From Flavobacterium praedii (GTDB lineage: Bacteria > Bacteroidota > Bacteroidia > Flavobacteriales > Flavobacteriaceae), in assembly GCF_026810365.1 (NCBI RefSeq), contig NZ_CP113948.1:3311001-3375000 (forward strand): 64,000 nt of DNA, written 5' to 3'. Shown here piece after piece: positions 1-8,861 of the stretch. The notes under the pieces were generated by a model. The model was given only the letters and a program-made list of their open reading frames with translations. It searched no databases and was not told the origin of the DNA. A program made the translations under genes and the position numbers. The first letter of the stretch is position 1. The number at the start of each line of letters is the position of its first letter.

Positions 1-161
1 TGGAATCTGGAACACCACTTCCTGCTAAAGTAATTTTGGGCGAAAACCCTAATCCTGCTCAAGAGCCTATTGCTGTTGCATCATCCCAATCATCAAAATC
101 GGCAAGAATGGTTAATGCATACAATGCCTTATTGATGGCAGAAAAAATGACTAAGAAGTAA
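1..161 (+). CDS. C-terminal fragment of an unrecognised protein (5' end outside window)
   Basis: An open frame runs from the window edge to a TAA at 159-161. The visible 52 residues begin ESGTPLPAKVILGENPNP and end EKMTKK. I do not recognise the family. The start lies upstream of the window, so length and function cannot be judged. A hairpin terminator follows at 181-212, which supports a real gene end here. Confidence 0.6.
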   Translation, partial: ESGTPLPAKVILGENPNPAQEPIAVASSQSSKSARMVNAYNALLMAEKMTKK

Positions 162-180
162 TTTTCACTTTTAATTATAC

Positions 181-212
181 AATGGAAGAGACTATTACTC
201 TTCCATTTTTTA
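181..212 (+). terminator. Intrinsic terminator after the partial gene
   Basis: The arms aatggaagag and ctcttccatt form a 10-bp stem around a 7-nt loop, followed by a T-rich run. It sits between the partial gene and the M1 peptidase, so the peptidase probably has its own promoter. Confidence 0.75.
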
Positions 213-224
213 TTTTTATATACT

Positions 225-2099
225 ATGCGCAAACTTTTTTTATTCCTACTCTTTTCGGTTAGTATCGGAAATTTATTCGCCCAAAACACTGGGTATTGGC
301 AACAACATGTCGATTATAAAATGGACGTCACTATGGATGTCAAAACATATCAATACAAAGGGAAACAAGAATTGGTTTATACCAATAACTCTTCAGATAC
401 GTTGAGAAGCGTGTATTACCATTTGTACAATAATGCTTTTCAACCCGGAAGCGAAATGGATGCTCGATTGCAAACCATCAAAGATCCTGATGGACGTATG
501 GTCACCAAAATAAAAGTCGATGGCAAAGATGTAAAAGAAAGCCGAATCAAAAACCTAAAACCCAACGAAATTGGATATTTGAAGATTTCTAATTTCAAAC
601 AAGATGGCGTTACCGCTGTTGCAAAAGAAGTGGGAACAATTCTTGAAGTGACTTTGGCCAAGCCCATTTTACCTAATTCAAAATCTACTTTTACACTTGA
701 TTTTGATGGTCAGGTTCCCGTGCAAATTCGTCGTTCAGGACGAAATAATACTGAGGGAGTTGAATTGTCGATGGCGCAGTGGTACCCAAAAATGGCAGAG
801 TTTGATTTTGAAGGATGGCATGCCGATCCCTACATCGCTCGAGAATTTCATGGTGTTTGGGGGAATTTTGATGTAAAAATCACCATCGACAAGGATTATC
901 TTTTGGGAGGTTCTGGTTATTTGCAAAACCCAAATGAAATAGGGTATGGGTATCAAGATGCTGGAGTTACAGTAGTTTATCCAAAAAAAACAAAAACGTT
1001 GACTTGGCATTTTATTGCACCAATGGTACATGATTTCACTTGGGCGGCCGATAAAAATTACCAACACGATATTGTCAAAGGGCCTAATAATGTAGATCTG
1101 CATTTTATCTATAAAAATACTCCCGCAGTTGTAGAAAACTGGAAAAAACTAGAGCCTTTGATGTCTCGAGTTATGGATTTTTACAATAAGAATGTGGGTA
1201 ATTATCCATACAAACAATATTCATTCATACAAGGTGGTGATGGCGGAATGGAGTATGCTATGTGTACTTTAATGCTGGGAAATGGTACAACCGAAGGAAT
1301 GTTAGGAACTGCCACTCATGAAATGGGACATTCTTGGTTTCAACATATTTTGGCGTCCAATGAATCCAAACACCCTTGGATGGATGAAGGCTTTACAACC
1401 TATATCGAAGATTTGGCTCTAAATGATTTAAAAGACAAAAAAGAAGAAAACCCATTCAAAGGCAATTATGCGGCCTATTATAAATTAGTAGAATCTGGAA
1501 AAGAACAACCACTTTCTACACACGGAGATCGTTATGATGAAAACCGTCCGTATAGTATTGCTTCCTATGTAAAAGGGAGTATATTTTTGTCTCAACTCGA
1601 GTACGTAATTGGTCAAGAAAATTTAAGAAATACTCTCAAAAAATATTTTCAAGATTTCAAATTCAAACACCCATCTCCAAACGATATCAAGAGAACGGCT
1701 GAACGTGTTTCGGGAGCCAACCTCGATTGGTATTTGGTCGATTGGACGCAAACCTTAAACACAATCGACTACGGTATCAAAGACGTAAAAGAAAATGCAG
1801 ATAAAACAACTGTAACTCTGGAACGAATTGGTCGTATGCCAATGCCTATCGATGTATTGGTCGAATATGCGGATGGCACCAAAGAAAGTTTCTACATTCC
1901 GTTACGCATGATGAGTTTTGAAAAAGCAAACCCAATGCCAGCCATCACTAGAACGGTACTCAACGATTGGGCTTGGGCATATCCAACATTTGAATTTAAT
2001 ATTGCAAAACCAAAAGCAAGTATTAAGAAAATTACCATTGACCCAAGTGGTTTAATGGCAGATATCAAACAAACCAATAATAGTTACGATCTAAAGTAA
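225..2099 (+). CDS. Secreted M1-family zinc metallopeptidase (aminopeptidase)
   Basis: This 624-aa protein begins with a signal peptide (MRKLFLFLLFSVSIGNLFAQ), so it is exported. The gluzincin signature is complete: H365-E366-M-G-H369 and, 19 residues on, E388 in WMDEGF, the three zinc ligands plus catalytic Glu of family M1. A GGMEY motif upstream corresponds to the GxMEN substrate-binding motif of M1 aminopeptidases. The length fits Bacteroidota M1 enzymes that lack the long C-terminal HEAT-like domain. The likely role is removal of N-terminal residues from peptides in the periplasm or at the cell surface. The gene is monocistronic, with terminators on both sides. Confidence 0.93.
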   Translation: MRKLFLFLLFSVSIGNLFAQNTGYWQQHVDYKMDVTMDVKTYQYKGKQELVYTNNSSDTLRSVYYHLYNNAFQPGSEMDARLQTIKDPDGRMVTKIKVDGKDVKESRIKNLKPNEIGYLKISNFKQDGVTAVAKEVGTILEVTLAKPILPNSKSTFTLDFDGQVPVQIRRSGRNNTEGVELSMAQWYPKMAEFDFEGWHADPYIAREFHGVWGNFDVKITIDKDYLLGGSGYLQNPNEIGYGYQDAGVTVVYPKKTKTLTWHFIAPMVHDFTWAADKNYQHDIVKGPNNVDLHFIYKNTPAVVENWKKLEPLMSRVMDFYNKNVGNYPYKQYSFIQGGDGGMEYAMCTLMLGNGTTEGMLGTATHEMGHSWFQHILASNESKHPWMDEGFTTYIEDLALNDLKDKKEENPFKGNYAAYYKLVESGKEQPLSTHGDRYDENRPYSIASYVKGSIFLSQLEYVIGQENLRNTLKKYFQDFKFKHPSPNDIKRTAERVSGANLDWYLVDWTQTLNTIDYGIKDVKENADKTTVTLERIGRMPMPIDVLVEYADGTKESFYIPLRMMSFEKANPMPAITRTVLNDWAWAYPTFEFNIAKPKASIKKITIDPSGLMADIKQTNNSYDLK

Positions 2100-2118
2100 T
2101 TTTTAGGTTTACATACCA

Positions 2119-2162
2119 AAGGCTCTTTTAAAAGGTAACGTTTTTAAAAGAGCCTTTTTTTA
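2119..2162 (+). terminator. Intrinsic terminator of the M1 peptidase gene
   Basis: The arms aaggctcttttaaaa and ttttaaaagagcctt pair around a short loop and run into a stretch of T. The hairpin starts about 20 nt after the stop codon. Confidence 0.85.
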
Positions 2163-2174
2163 TCTAGAATTAGT

Positions 2175-2288
2175 AGGGGGTGCCCCCGTTGCGTAAAGGG
2201 GCGTACTTAGGGTGCCGCTTATACCGCCCCTTTGCGCAACGGCGTCGGGCTCTCCACGCTACTTTGGTAGCTAGTTTCTATCCCTCAC
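2175..2288 (-). repeat. GC-rich palindromic intergenic element, copy 1 (matches 6687-6799 in inverse orientation)
   Basis: This ~114-bp GC-rich block lies in otherwise very AT-rich DNA. It contains an 18-bp inverted repeat with one mismatch (2186-2203 against 2225-2242; arm ccgttgcgtaaaggggcg). On the minus strand it begins gtgagggatag (2288-2278). The same start word, a similar hairpin (cgatttgtaaagggggc) and similar spacing recur at 6687-6799 on the plus strand. I see no coding potential. It is best described as a non-autonomous interspersed repeat. The rest of the 2100-2774 gap holds AT-rich sequence to 2473 and then the palindrome array. Confidence 0.7.
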
Positions 2289-2473
2289 CCAATTCTAACA
2301 CCATTAGAGAAAACATAGAAACCTAGGTTTTTTTAAACGTTTCAATCTTTATAATTATAAATTTTATTAGTAAATTTACGATATAAAGTAATTTTAATTA
2401 CTGTAAAATAAAGAGTCCTAGACTTTTTTTATTAGTAAACATAAGAAAAAAAAGGGAATAATTTAACAGGCAT

Positions 2474-2753
2474 ACCTTTGTCAAAGTCTGAAACTTTGAC
2501 AAAGGTTCAAACTAAAACAATTTGAGAACAATTAGAAATAGAGTTGTCGCGAACCCACTTTTGTCAAAGTTCTAAACTTTGACAAAGGTTCACAAAATAG
2601 CAATATGATAGCTGTTGGAATTTCAGATGTCGCTTTCACCTTTGTCAAAGTCTGAAACTTTGACAAAGGTTCAAAGTAAAACAAATTGAGAACAATTAGA
2701 AATACAGTTGTCGCGAACCCACCTTTGTCAAAGTTCAAAACTTTGACAAAGGT
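2474..2753. repeat. REP-like palindrome array upstream of the RAYT gene (4 units)
   Basis: Four 33-bp palindromes lie at 2474-2506, 2557-2589, 2638-2670 and 2721-2753. Each has 14-bp arms acctttgtcaaagt / actttgacaaaggt (one arm mismatch in the second) around a 5-nt loop. The loop alternates between ctgaa (units 1, 3) and tctaa or tcaaa (units 2, 4). The two spacer types also alternate: one contains gagaacaattagaaata, the other cagatgtcgctttc. The true repeat is therefore a ~164-bp double unit, comparable to the BIMEs made from REP sequences in enterobacteria. The array is completed on the far side of the RAYT gene. Confidence 0.9.
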
Positions 2754-2774
2754 TCACAAAAAAAATGAAATAGA

Positions 2775-3386
2775 ATGGATATAAGAATTCAAAAGTTAGA
2801 ACCTGATTGCTTCTATCATATTTATAATCGAGGGATTAATGGCTGTACCATTTTTGAAAATCTAGACAATTATCTTTTTTTTCTAAAACAATTTTCAAAA
2901 TATGTAATTCCTCTTTGCGATATTTATGCCTATTGTTTGATGCCAAATCATTTTCATTTCGTATTAAAAATAAAATCCAATGAAGAATTATTGATTTTCG
3001 CAGAAAACGAGTTGAAATTGACTAATGTAAAAAAAGAGGGTTTGCATGCCATACAGAATGTGGTTAGTAAACAAATAAGTAAATTTATAAGTTCGTATAG
3101 TCAATCTTATAATAGTGCACATAGTAGACATGGGGCATTATTAGAATCTCCTTTTAAACGAAAAAAAATTCATTCAGAAGAATATTTAAGAAATTTAATT
3201 CTTTATGTCCATCAGAATCCCACCGATTTAAATGAAGATTTTAAAATGTACAAATTCTCTTCTTATGTAGCAATGTTATCCAATGCTAAAACGAATTTAA
3301 AAAGAACTGAAGTTATAGAATTATTTAATGATTTAGATAATTTTATTTTCTGTCATAACAATCCATTTGTAAGTTTTGAGTTTTAA
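2775..3386 (+). CDS. REP-associated tyrosine transposase (RAYT; IS200/IS605 TnpA-like, Y1 HUH)
   Basis: This 203-aa protein has the Y1_Tnp layout: an N-terminal FYHIYNRGING segment, the metal-binding HUH motif in YCLMPNHFHFVLK, and a C-terminal YVHQNP segment matching the Y(I/V)HxNP motif common in this family. Such enzymes nick and rejoin single-stranded DNA at hairpins. Members without IS ends are called RAYTs and act on dispersed REP palindromes. Here the gene sits inside a palindrome array, with four units upstream and three downstream, and replaces one spacer. That is the arrangement expected of a REPtron. The frame is intact, so the protein may be active. Confidence 0.88.
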   Translation: MDIRIQKLEPDCFYHIYNRGINGCTIFENLDNYLFFLKQFSKYVIPLCDIYAYCLMPNHFHFVLKIKSNEELLIFAENELKLTNVKKEGLHAIQNVVSKQISKFISSYSQSYNSAHSRHGALLESPFKRKKIHSEEYLRNLILYVHQNPTDLNEDFKMYKFSSYVAMLSNAKTNLKRTEVIELFNDLDNFIFCHNNPFVSFEF

Positions 3387-3409
3387 ATGGATGTTACATT
3401 CAGGAAGCT

Positions 3410-3605
3410 ACCTTTGTCAAAGTCTGAAACTTTGACAAAGGTTGACAGTAAAACAATTTGAGAACAACTAGAACTTCAGTTGTTGTGGCCCCACCTTTGT
3501 CAAAGTTCAAAACTTTGACAAAGGTTCACCTTAAATAACATGATAGCATTAAGTATTTCAGATGTCAATTTCACATTTGTCAAAGTCTGAAACTTTGACA
3601 AAGGT
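3410..3605. repeat. REP-like palindrome array downstream of the RAYT gene (3 units)
   Basis: Units lie at 3410-3442, 3493-3525 and 3573-3605 with the same 14-bp arms as the upstream array (the last has acatttg in place of acctttg). Loop types alternate ctgaa, tcaaa, ctgaa, and the two spacers match the alternating upstream spacers. The last unit ends 17 nt before the 3' end of the convergent glucosidase gene, so it may also act as a transcription stop. Confidence 0.9.
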
Positions 3606-3621
3606 TCACAAAGGTCTTTAT

Positions 3622-6294
3622 CTATTCCTCTTTTTCATGTAAATGCCTAATAATTTCAGCAATAAGTCCTGTCCATCCTGTTTGATGATTGGCACCTAAA
3701 CCTTTGCCGGTATCACCATCAAAATATTCAAAAAACAAATGATTTTTATTAAAAAGGGTATCCTTTTGAAATTTTTCATATTCGCCATACATCGGAATCT
3801 TTTTGTTCGTATCTGGGATAAATAGCGCTAATAAACGTTTGGCTACACCCTCTGCGGCTTCTCTCAAATTTACCGAATTTCCGGATTCACTTGGGAATTC
3901 TACCTTGAAGTCTTTTCCATAATAACCATGAAATTTATCTAAAGAGTCAAGTATTAAATAATTCATAGGGAACCAAATAGGACCTCTCCAATTCGAATTT
4001 CCACCAAACATATCTCCAGTGGCTTCTGCTGGGGTATAATCTACTTGAATGATTCCACCATCATGTTTGAATACATAGGGGTGGTCTTTATGGTATTTGG
4101 ATAAAGAACGTACCCCAAAATCAGATAAAAATTCCTTTTCGTCAAACATACGTTTAAGGATCATCTTCATTCTATGTCCTCTAAGGGTTGATAGTAAACG
4201 AGTTTCACCTTTACCAGGATTGTACCAACTTGATACGAGACCAGCCAAGTCTGGACGATTTTTCAAAACCCATTCTACACGACGTTTAAAAACCGGTAAT
4301 TTTTCTAATAAATCGGCGTTTAAAACCTCTACAGCAAATAGAGGAATCAACCCAACCATTGATCGAATTTTCAGCGATTCTGCATCTCCATTTGGTTTGT
4401 GTAGCATATCGTAATAAAACTCATCTTCTTCATCCCAAAGACTTACTTTATTTTCTCCCAAAGATTGCATCGCCCCAGAAATATGAAGGAAATGCTCAAA
4501 AAACTTGGAAGCCATATCTTGATAAACGGGGTTTTTCAAAGAAATTTCACAGGCAATTCGCAACATATTCAGGCAGTACATGGCCATCCAACCAGTACCA
4601 TCGGCTTGTTCTAAGTGACCTCCTGTTGGCAAATCGGCGGAGCGGTCAAACACACCAATATTATCCATTCCAAGGAATCCACCACCAAAAATATTATTGC
4701 CATTTTCATCTTTAAGATTCACCCACCAAGTAAAGTTGAGCAGCAATTTATGAAAAACACGTTCCAAGAAAACGGTATCACCAACACCTCCATTGGCTTC
4801 TTTGTCAATTTCGTATACCTTCCAAGTGGCCCATGCGTGAACAGGAGGATTCACATCCGAAAACGACCATTCATAAGCTGGGATTTGCCCGTTGGGATGC
4901 ATATAATATTCCCGAAGGATAACCATCAATTGTCGTTTAGCAAAGTCAGGATCTAATCGTGCCAGTGGCAAGGTATGAAAAGCCAAATCCCAAGCTGCAA
5001 ACCATGGATATTCCCATTTGTCGGGCATGGAAAGTATGTTTGAAGTGTACAAATGTTTCCAAGAACTGTTTCGTCCTTCTTTTCTATTGGCATCTGGCCT
5101 AGGAGTAGATGGATCTCCTTTTAGCCATTCGTGTACATTATAATAATACCATTGTTTGGTCCACAGCATTCCAGCATAAGCTTGACGTTGTATAGATTTT
5201 AATTTTTCGTCGGCAATATCTTTTTGTAATGGGGCGTAAAATTCATCTGCTTCTAGAAGTCTTTTTTCAAATAGAACATCAAAATCTTCGAATGGTTTTT
5301 CTGGTGATGTATTTGTAAAACGAAGGCGGTATTCTTTTTTACCATTAGCAGGTATAACATCATCATAATGAACAGATGCTTTTGTGCCAACGGCTTCTGG
5401 ATTTACACTTGTACGTTTTTGATTGACTATATAATCATTGATCCCGTCTTTGGCATAAGGAGATTGTTTAGGAGACTTATATAATTTCTCAAAATTAGTT
5501 TCATTGTCACAAAACAAAATTTCTTTAGCATCTTCTGCATACAAGTTAAAGTGTCCTACCAAGCGATGGTTGACTTCTATAACTGATTTTCCAATTCCGG
5601 TTAAAGTAGGTTTGTGTTTGTAATTATCATAGCCCCAACTCCACGTATTTCGGAACCAAATGGTTGGCAATACAGTTAGGGGTGCAGGCGTTTTGGAGCG
5701 ATTCTCTACAGTTATTTTGATGAGTATGTCTTGCTCATCGGCTTTGGCATAGGCAATTGTGATATCAAAATAATCATTGTTGTCAAAAATTCCAGTGTCT
5801 AACAATTCATATTCAGGTTCTAATCTGGATCTCTTTTTGCTCTCTTTGATTAATTTTTCATAGGGAAATGAAGAATGAGGATACTTATAAAGCATCTTTT
5901 GATAGGAATGCGTAGGAGTAGAATCTTGATAGAAATAAATTTCTTTTACATCTTCACCGTGATTTGACTCGGCTGGTGTTAAACCAAAAAAGCGTTCTTT
6001 TAAAATACGATCATTATGATTCCAGAAGGCCAAAGCAAAACAAATGTGTTGTTTATTGTCTGAAATTCCTCCAATACCCTCTTCTCCCCATCTGTATGCT
6101 TTGGAGCGTGCCATATCATGTGTTACACTTCCCCAGGCATACCCACTTTGTGAGTAATCCTCGCGAACTGTTCCCCATTGTCTTTCAGTTAGGTACGGCC
6201 CCCATTTTTTCCAACCTTTATTGTCAATTCTGGATTGTAAACGAATTTTTTCTGCGTTTTTTTCTATTTCTTTTTCTTCAACTCTTTCTGACAT
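3622..6294 (-). CDS. GH63-like (MGH1-type) glucosidase/glycoside hydrolase
   Basis: This 890-aa protein lacks a signal peptide and is probably cytoplasmic. The N-terminal half is a beta-sandwich-like region (around residues 40-350, with repeated W-rich segments such as WFRNTWSWGYDN). The C-terminal half reads as an (alpha/alpha)6 barrel with family-type segments AWDLAFHTLPLA, GGHLEQADGTGW and GGNSNWRGPIWFPMNYL, which suggest MGH1/GH63 enzymes that cleave alpha-glucosides or mannosylglycerate-type substrates. The exact substrate cannot be read from sequence. It is a lone gene, with the palindrome array at its 3' end and a 546-bp non-coding region upstream. Confidence 0.82.
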   Translation of the reverse strand: MSERVEEKEIEKNAEKIRLQSRIDNKGWKKWGPYLTERQWGTVREDYSQSGYAWGSVTHDMARSKAYRWGEEGIGGISDNKQHICFALAFWNHNDRILKERFFGLTPAESNHGEDVKEIYFYQDSTPTHSYQKMLYKYPHSSFPYEKLIKESKKRSRLEPEYELLDTGIFDNNDYFDITIAYAKADEQDILIKITVENRSKTPAPLTVLPTIWFRNTWSWGYDNYKHKPTLTGIGKSVIEVNHRLVGHFNLYAEDAKEILFCDNETNFEKLYKSPKQSPYAKDGINDYIVNQKRTSVNPEAVGTKASVHYDDVIPANGKKEYRLRFTNTSPEKPFEDFDVLFEKRLLEADEFYAPLQKDIADEKLKSIQRQAYAGMLWTKQWYYYNVHEWLKGDPSTPRPDANRKEGRNSSWKHLYTSNILSMPDKWEYPWFAAWDLAFHTLPLARLDPDFAKRQLMVILREYYMHPNGQIPAYEWSFSDVNPPVHAWATWKVYEIDKEANGGVGDTVFLERVFHKLLLNFTWWVNLKDENGNNIFGGGFLGMDNIGVFDRSADLPTGGHLEQADGTGWMAMYCLNMLRIACEISLKNPVYQDMASKFFEHFLHISGAMQSLGENKVSLWDEEDEFYYDMLHKPNGDAESLKIRSMVGLIPLFAVEVLNADLLEKLPVFKRRVEWVLKNRPDLAGLVSSWYNPGKGETRLLSTLRGHRMKMILKRMFDEKEFLSDFGVRSLSKYHKDHPYVFKHDGGIIQVDYTPAEATGDMFGGNSNWRGPIWFPMNYLILDSLDKFHGYYGKDFKVEFPSESGNSVNLREAAEGVAKRLLALFIPDTNKKIPMYGEYEKFQKDTLFNKNHLFFEYFDGDTGKGLGANHQTGWTGLIAEIIRHLHEKEE

Positions 6295-6840
6295 TCCCTT
6301 TCTGTATTGATTCTAGTGTGCAATTTATATAAATCGCATTTAAAAAGTGGTATATAATTATTAAAAATAGAGAGATAAAATTAACGAAATGGCATTAATG
6401 GTTTGTTTTATTATTTTATTTACAGAATTGCCTTAGGTATTGAATTTACTGTAGTTTTTTTAATATAATTTTTTACAATTCTCTTCGTTTCCAGATAGAA
6501 GATATTTTTGTCTTTGCTCTTTTTTCTAAAAAATTTAAGCTTCAAATGGTTTGTTTCTGAGTAGTAATTTTTTTGAGTTTAATCAGTTCTTGGCTAACAG
6601 TTTAGAATAGGTTACAATAGCGTATTGTAATATAAATGGAAAATTGTTTTTTCTAACGAAAAATAGTTTGATAGCACTGATGCCGAGTGAGGGATAGAGC
6701 AAGGCGCCAAAGCGCTCGTGATAGTCCGACCGCGATTTGTAAAGGGGGCGAATAAGCGTTGTCTAAAGTTGGCCCCCTTTGCAAATCGGGGGCACTCCCA
6801 AATGGGTTTTGACAAACTGATGAAGTAAGTGTTGGGTGTT
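6295..6840. other. 546-bp intergenic region between two minus-strand genes
   Basis: No credible gene was seen. The region is AT-rich from 6295 to about 6680, with an 8-bp dyad ttacaata-gcg-tattgtaa at 6612-6630 that could be an operator or hairpin. It then becomes GC-rich in the repeat element at 6687-6799. The short frames here encode no recognisable protein. Confidence 0.6.
6687..6799 (+). repeat. GC-rich palindromic intergenic element, copy 2 (matches 2175-2288 inverted)
   Basis: The element begins gtgagggatag (6687-6697) and contains a 17-bp inverted repeat (6733-6749 against 6772-6788; arm cgatttgtaaagggggc, one mismatch), ending near gggggcactccc. Order, spacing and start word match the copy at 2175-2288 on the other strand, although the stem bases differ in a partly compensatory way. 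The two inverted copies bracket the RAYT array and the glucosidase gene. Confidence 0.7.
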
Positions 6841-7803
6841 TTATTGTATATCGGTATTGTATTGAGGACTTAGATTTTTTAACATATCTACGGTCATCAT
6901 TTCGAGATCAAATTCGTGATTCCAACCCCAATCTTCTCGGGCACGACTGTCATCGATGCTCGCAGGCCAGCTGTCGGCGATTTTTTGACGAAAGTCGGGT
7001 GCATAAGTAACTTCAAGTTCTGGAATGTGTTTTTTGATTTCGGCAGCGATTTCGGTTGGGGTGAAACTGATAGCAGCCAAATTATACGAAGAACGGATCT
7101 TGATTTGTTCAGCAGGTGCTTTCATAATGTTGATGGTGGCGGCAATGGCATCATCCATGTACATCATAGGCATTTTGGTTTCAGAGGTCAAGAAACACTC
7201 GTATTTGCCTTCGCTTAAGGCTTTGTGGTAAATGTCAACGGCGTAATCGGTAGTTCCTCCGCCAGGTAAAGTAGTCCAACTGATAAGACCTGGGTAGCGA
7301 ACACTTCTCACATCGACACCAAAAATGTTATGGTAGTATTCGCACCATCTTTCACCCGCTTGTTTGCTGATTCCATAAACTGTGGAAGGTTCCATGATGG
7401 TGTATTGTGGTGTATTTTCTTTGGGTGTTGTTGGTCCAAAAACGGCGATACTCGAAGGCCAGAATATCTTTTTGATTTTTCCGGCTTTGGCCAAATTCAA
7501 AACGTGAAACAACGAATTCATATTCAAATCCCAAGCAAAAGCAGGATTTTTTTCGGCAGTTGCAGAGAGCAGTGCAGCCATCAAATAGACATCGGTGATT
7601 TGGTGGATTTCGACTAAATGTTCGATTTGGTTAAAATCTAATGCATTGACTACTTCAAAAGGACCTGAATTGACCACGTCATTATTCAGTTTTCGTATAT
7701 CCGAAGCTATAACATTATCGACACCATAAAGGGCCCTAAGTTGATGAGTCAGTTCGGTACCAATTTGCCCGCAAGCGCCTATTATTAATATTTTTGGATT
7801 CAT
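6841..7803 (-). CDS. L-threonine 3-dehydrogenase, SDR/epimerase type
   Basis: The protein is 320 aa from the chosen start. The Rossmann fingerprint GACGQIG follows directly after MNPKILII, and the YGISK catalytic Tyr-Lys pair lies near the middle. Overall it reads like the short-chain L-threonine dehydrogenase known from Flavobacterium, which oxidises L-threonine with NAD+ to 2-amino-3-ketobutyrate. A start 13 codons upstream is open, but the MNPKIL start places the nucleotide fold at the N-terminus as usual and leaves room for the promoter at 7823-7850. Other epimerase-type activities are less likely but cannot be excluded. Confidence 0.85.
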   Translation of the reverse strand: MNPKILIIGACGQIGTELTHQLRALYGVDNVIASDIRKLNNDVVNSGPFEVVNALDFNQIEHLVEIHQITDVYLMAALLSATAEKNPAFAWDLNMNSLFHVLNLAKAGKIKKIFWPSSIAVFGPTTPKENTPQYTIMEPSTVYGISKQAGERWCEYYHNIFGVDVRSVRYPGLISWTTLPGGGTTDYAVDIYHKALSEGKYECFLTSETKMPMMYMDDAIAATINIMKAPAEQIKIRSSYNLAAISFTPTEIAAEIKKHIPELEVTYAPDFRQKIADSWPASIDDSRAREDWGWNHEFDLEMMTVDMLKNLSPQYNTDIQ

Positions 7804-7822
7804 GGTGTGTAGTTTTGAAATG

Positions 7823-7850
7823 CAAATATAGCGATTTCGCAAATTATCAA
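7823..7850 (-). promoter_or_regulatory. Predicted promoter of the threonine dehydrogenase gene
   Basis: On the minus strand a TATATTTG -7 box (7830-7823) matches the Bacteroidota TAnnTTTG consensus. A TTG (7850-7848) lies 17 nt upstream as the -33 element. The box is 19 nt ahead of the chosen ATG. Confidence 0.6.
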
Positions 7851-7973
7851 GAATAAAGATAATAAATTTTATGAATGTTGTAAAAATAAAGGCTGAATTA
7901 CCGAAAGGTCATAATTCTGGTTGTTGTCATTTTGTGACTGAGGCTGTAATTGTATGGGTTAATAAATGATCAA

Positions 7974-8010
7974 AGATTGCTTCGCCTATCCGTTATCACT
8001 CGGGTCGCTG
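7974..8010 (+). repeat. Short dispersed repeat 'agattgcttcgcc...ctcgggtc', copy 1
   Basis: The segment starts agattgcttcgcctat and ends cactcgggtcgctg. It matches the reverse complement of 38560-38593 (agatttgcttcgccaatt...ggctcgggtc). Both are intergenic. Nothing else recognisable lies in the 7804-8219 gap apart from the promoters at its two ends. Confidence 0.55.
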
Positions 8011-8168
8011 ATTTTTTTCGAAAAAGCTGATTTTTGAAACTTTAATAGATACTAATTGACGCTAATTCCGCTGAAAGTAGTTAAGTCACAATATAAAGTC
8101 ACATTAAAATTTGCGAATCAGTTGTAAAAATGACCCGTGTATTTGCCCATATTGCCCTTTATTTTAAG

Positions 8169-8200
8169 ATTGCCATTGTACAATTTACTTTGTAACTTTG
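8169..8200 (+). promoter_or_regulatory. Predicted promoter for the lipoprotein-mfd pair
   Basis: TAACTTTG at 8193-8200 fits the -7 consensus TAnnTTTG. An ATTG at 8169-8172, 20 nt upstream, can serve as the -33 element. The lipoprotein ATG follows 19 nt later. Confidence 0.6.
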
Positions 8201-8219
8201 TGCTTCAAACAATGAAGAA

Positions 8220-8861
8220 ATGAAGAATAAATTAACGCTACTTTTTTTGGTGCTTATGATGCAGTTTTCGTGTAAAAATGACAACGAAGAGCGACTTGCC
8301 GATAACCTGAGGGACGCAAAAAAGAAAGAATTAATTTTTACAACTATTAACAAAGGGTGGAATTTTTTTGACAAACCTATCAATACTGTCTCTGAAACCA
8401 ATATGGCTACTTGGCCAGCTTGGAGGGATTTTATGAATGAATTGGCTATTAAACCCAAGAAAACCATTACTGCTTTTCAAAGAAAGTCAAAAACTTTATC
8501 TACCAAAGTGATGGCTCTGAATATCAATATCCCCACACAATTTGACACGCCACAAATAAGAAGCAGAATTGCGACATTGACAACTCAAGTTCGAATGTTG
8601 GATTTGTACATTAATCTTGATAAAGTTTCGGACAAAAAAGTAACAAAGCTTGTTGCAGAAATAAATATTGAGCTAGTTTCATTGCAAAGACAAATGGATA
8701 AGGTAATTGAGAAGAGCAAAATTCCATTAGAAGTTGGAGAATCAGAGATGCTAATGATGTTGGATACCGCAAGAGCTATTCCGTCTGGAAGGCCAATGAT
8801 TCCAGGTAATCCTGGAGGAGCAACTAGTCCAAAAAACCCTAACGAAGCACACGTTGAGTAA
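8220..8861 (+). CDS. Putative lipoprotein of unknown function, overlapping mfd
   Basis: This 213-aa protein has a short hydrophobic leader ending in the lipobox-like MQFSC (Cys18), followed by CKNDNEERL, so it is probably a membrane-anchored lipoprotein. The body is polar and helix-rich. The tail (residues about 190-213) is rich in Pro, Gly and Asn (MIPGNPGGATSP). I do not recognise a domain. Its last 8 nt overlap the start of mfd, which suggests translational coupling. There is no obvious functional link to DNA repair, and the pairing may simply reflect a shared promoter. Confidence 0.75.
   Translation: MKNKLTLLFLVLMMQFSCKNDNEERLADNLRDAKKKELIFTTINKGWNFFDKPINTVSETNMATWPAWRDFMNELAIKPKKTITAFQRKSKTLSTKVMALNINIPTQFDTPQIRSRIATLTTQVRMLDLYINLDKVSDKKVTKLVAEINIELVSLQRQMDKVIEKSKIPLEVGESEMLMMLDTARAIPSGRPMIPGNPGGATSPKNPNEAHVE

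Noticed and set aside
2532..2738. Minus-strand 68-aa frame
   Set aside because: It lies wholly within the palindrome array and only translates the repeats, giving repeated SKFQTLTKV-type words.
2474..3605. Possible CRISPR array (regularly spaced repeats of ~33 bp)
   Set aside because: The repeats are near-perfect palindromes, the spacers are two alternating related sequences rather than unique ones, and a RAYT rather than cas genes sits inside. A REP-type array explains it better.
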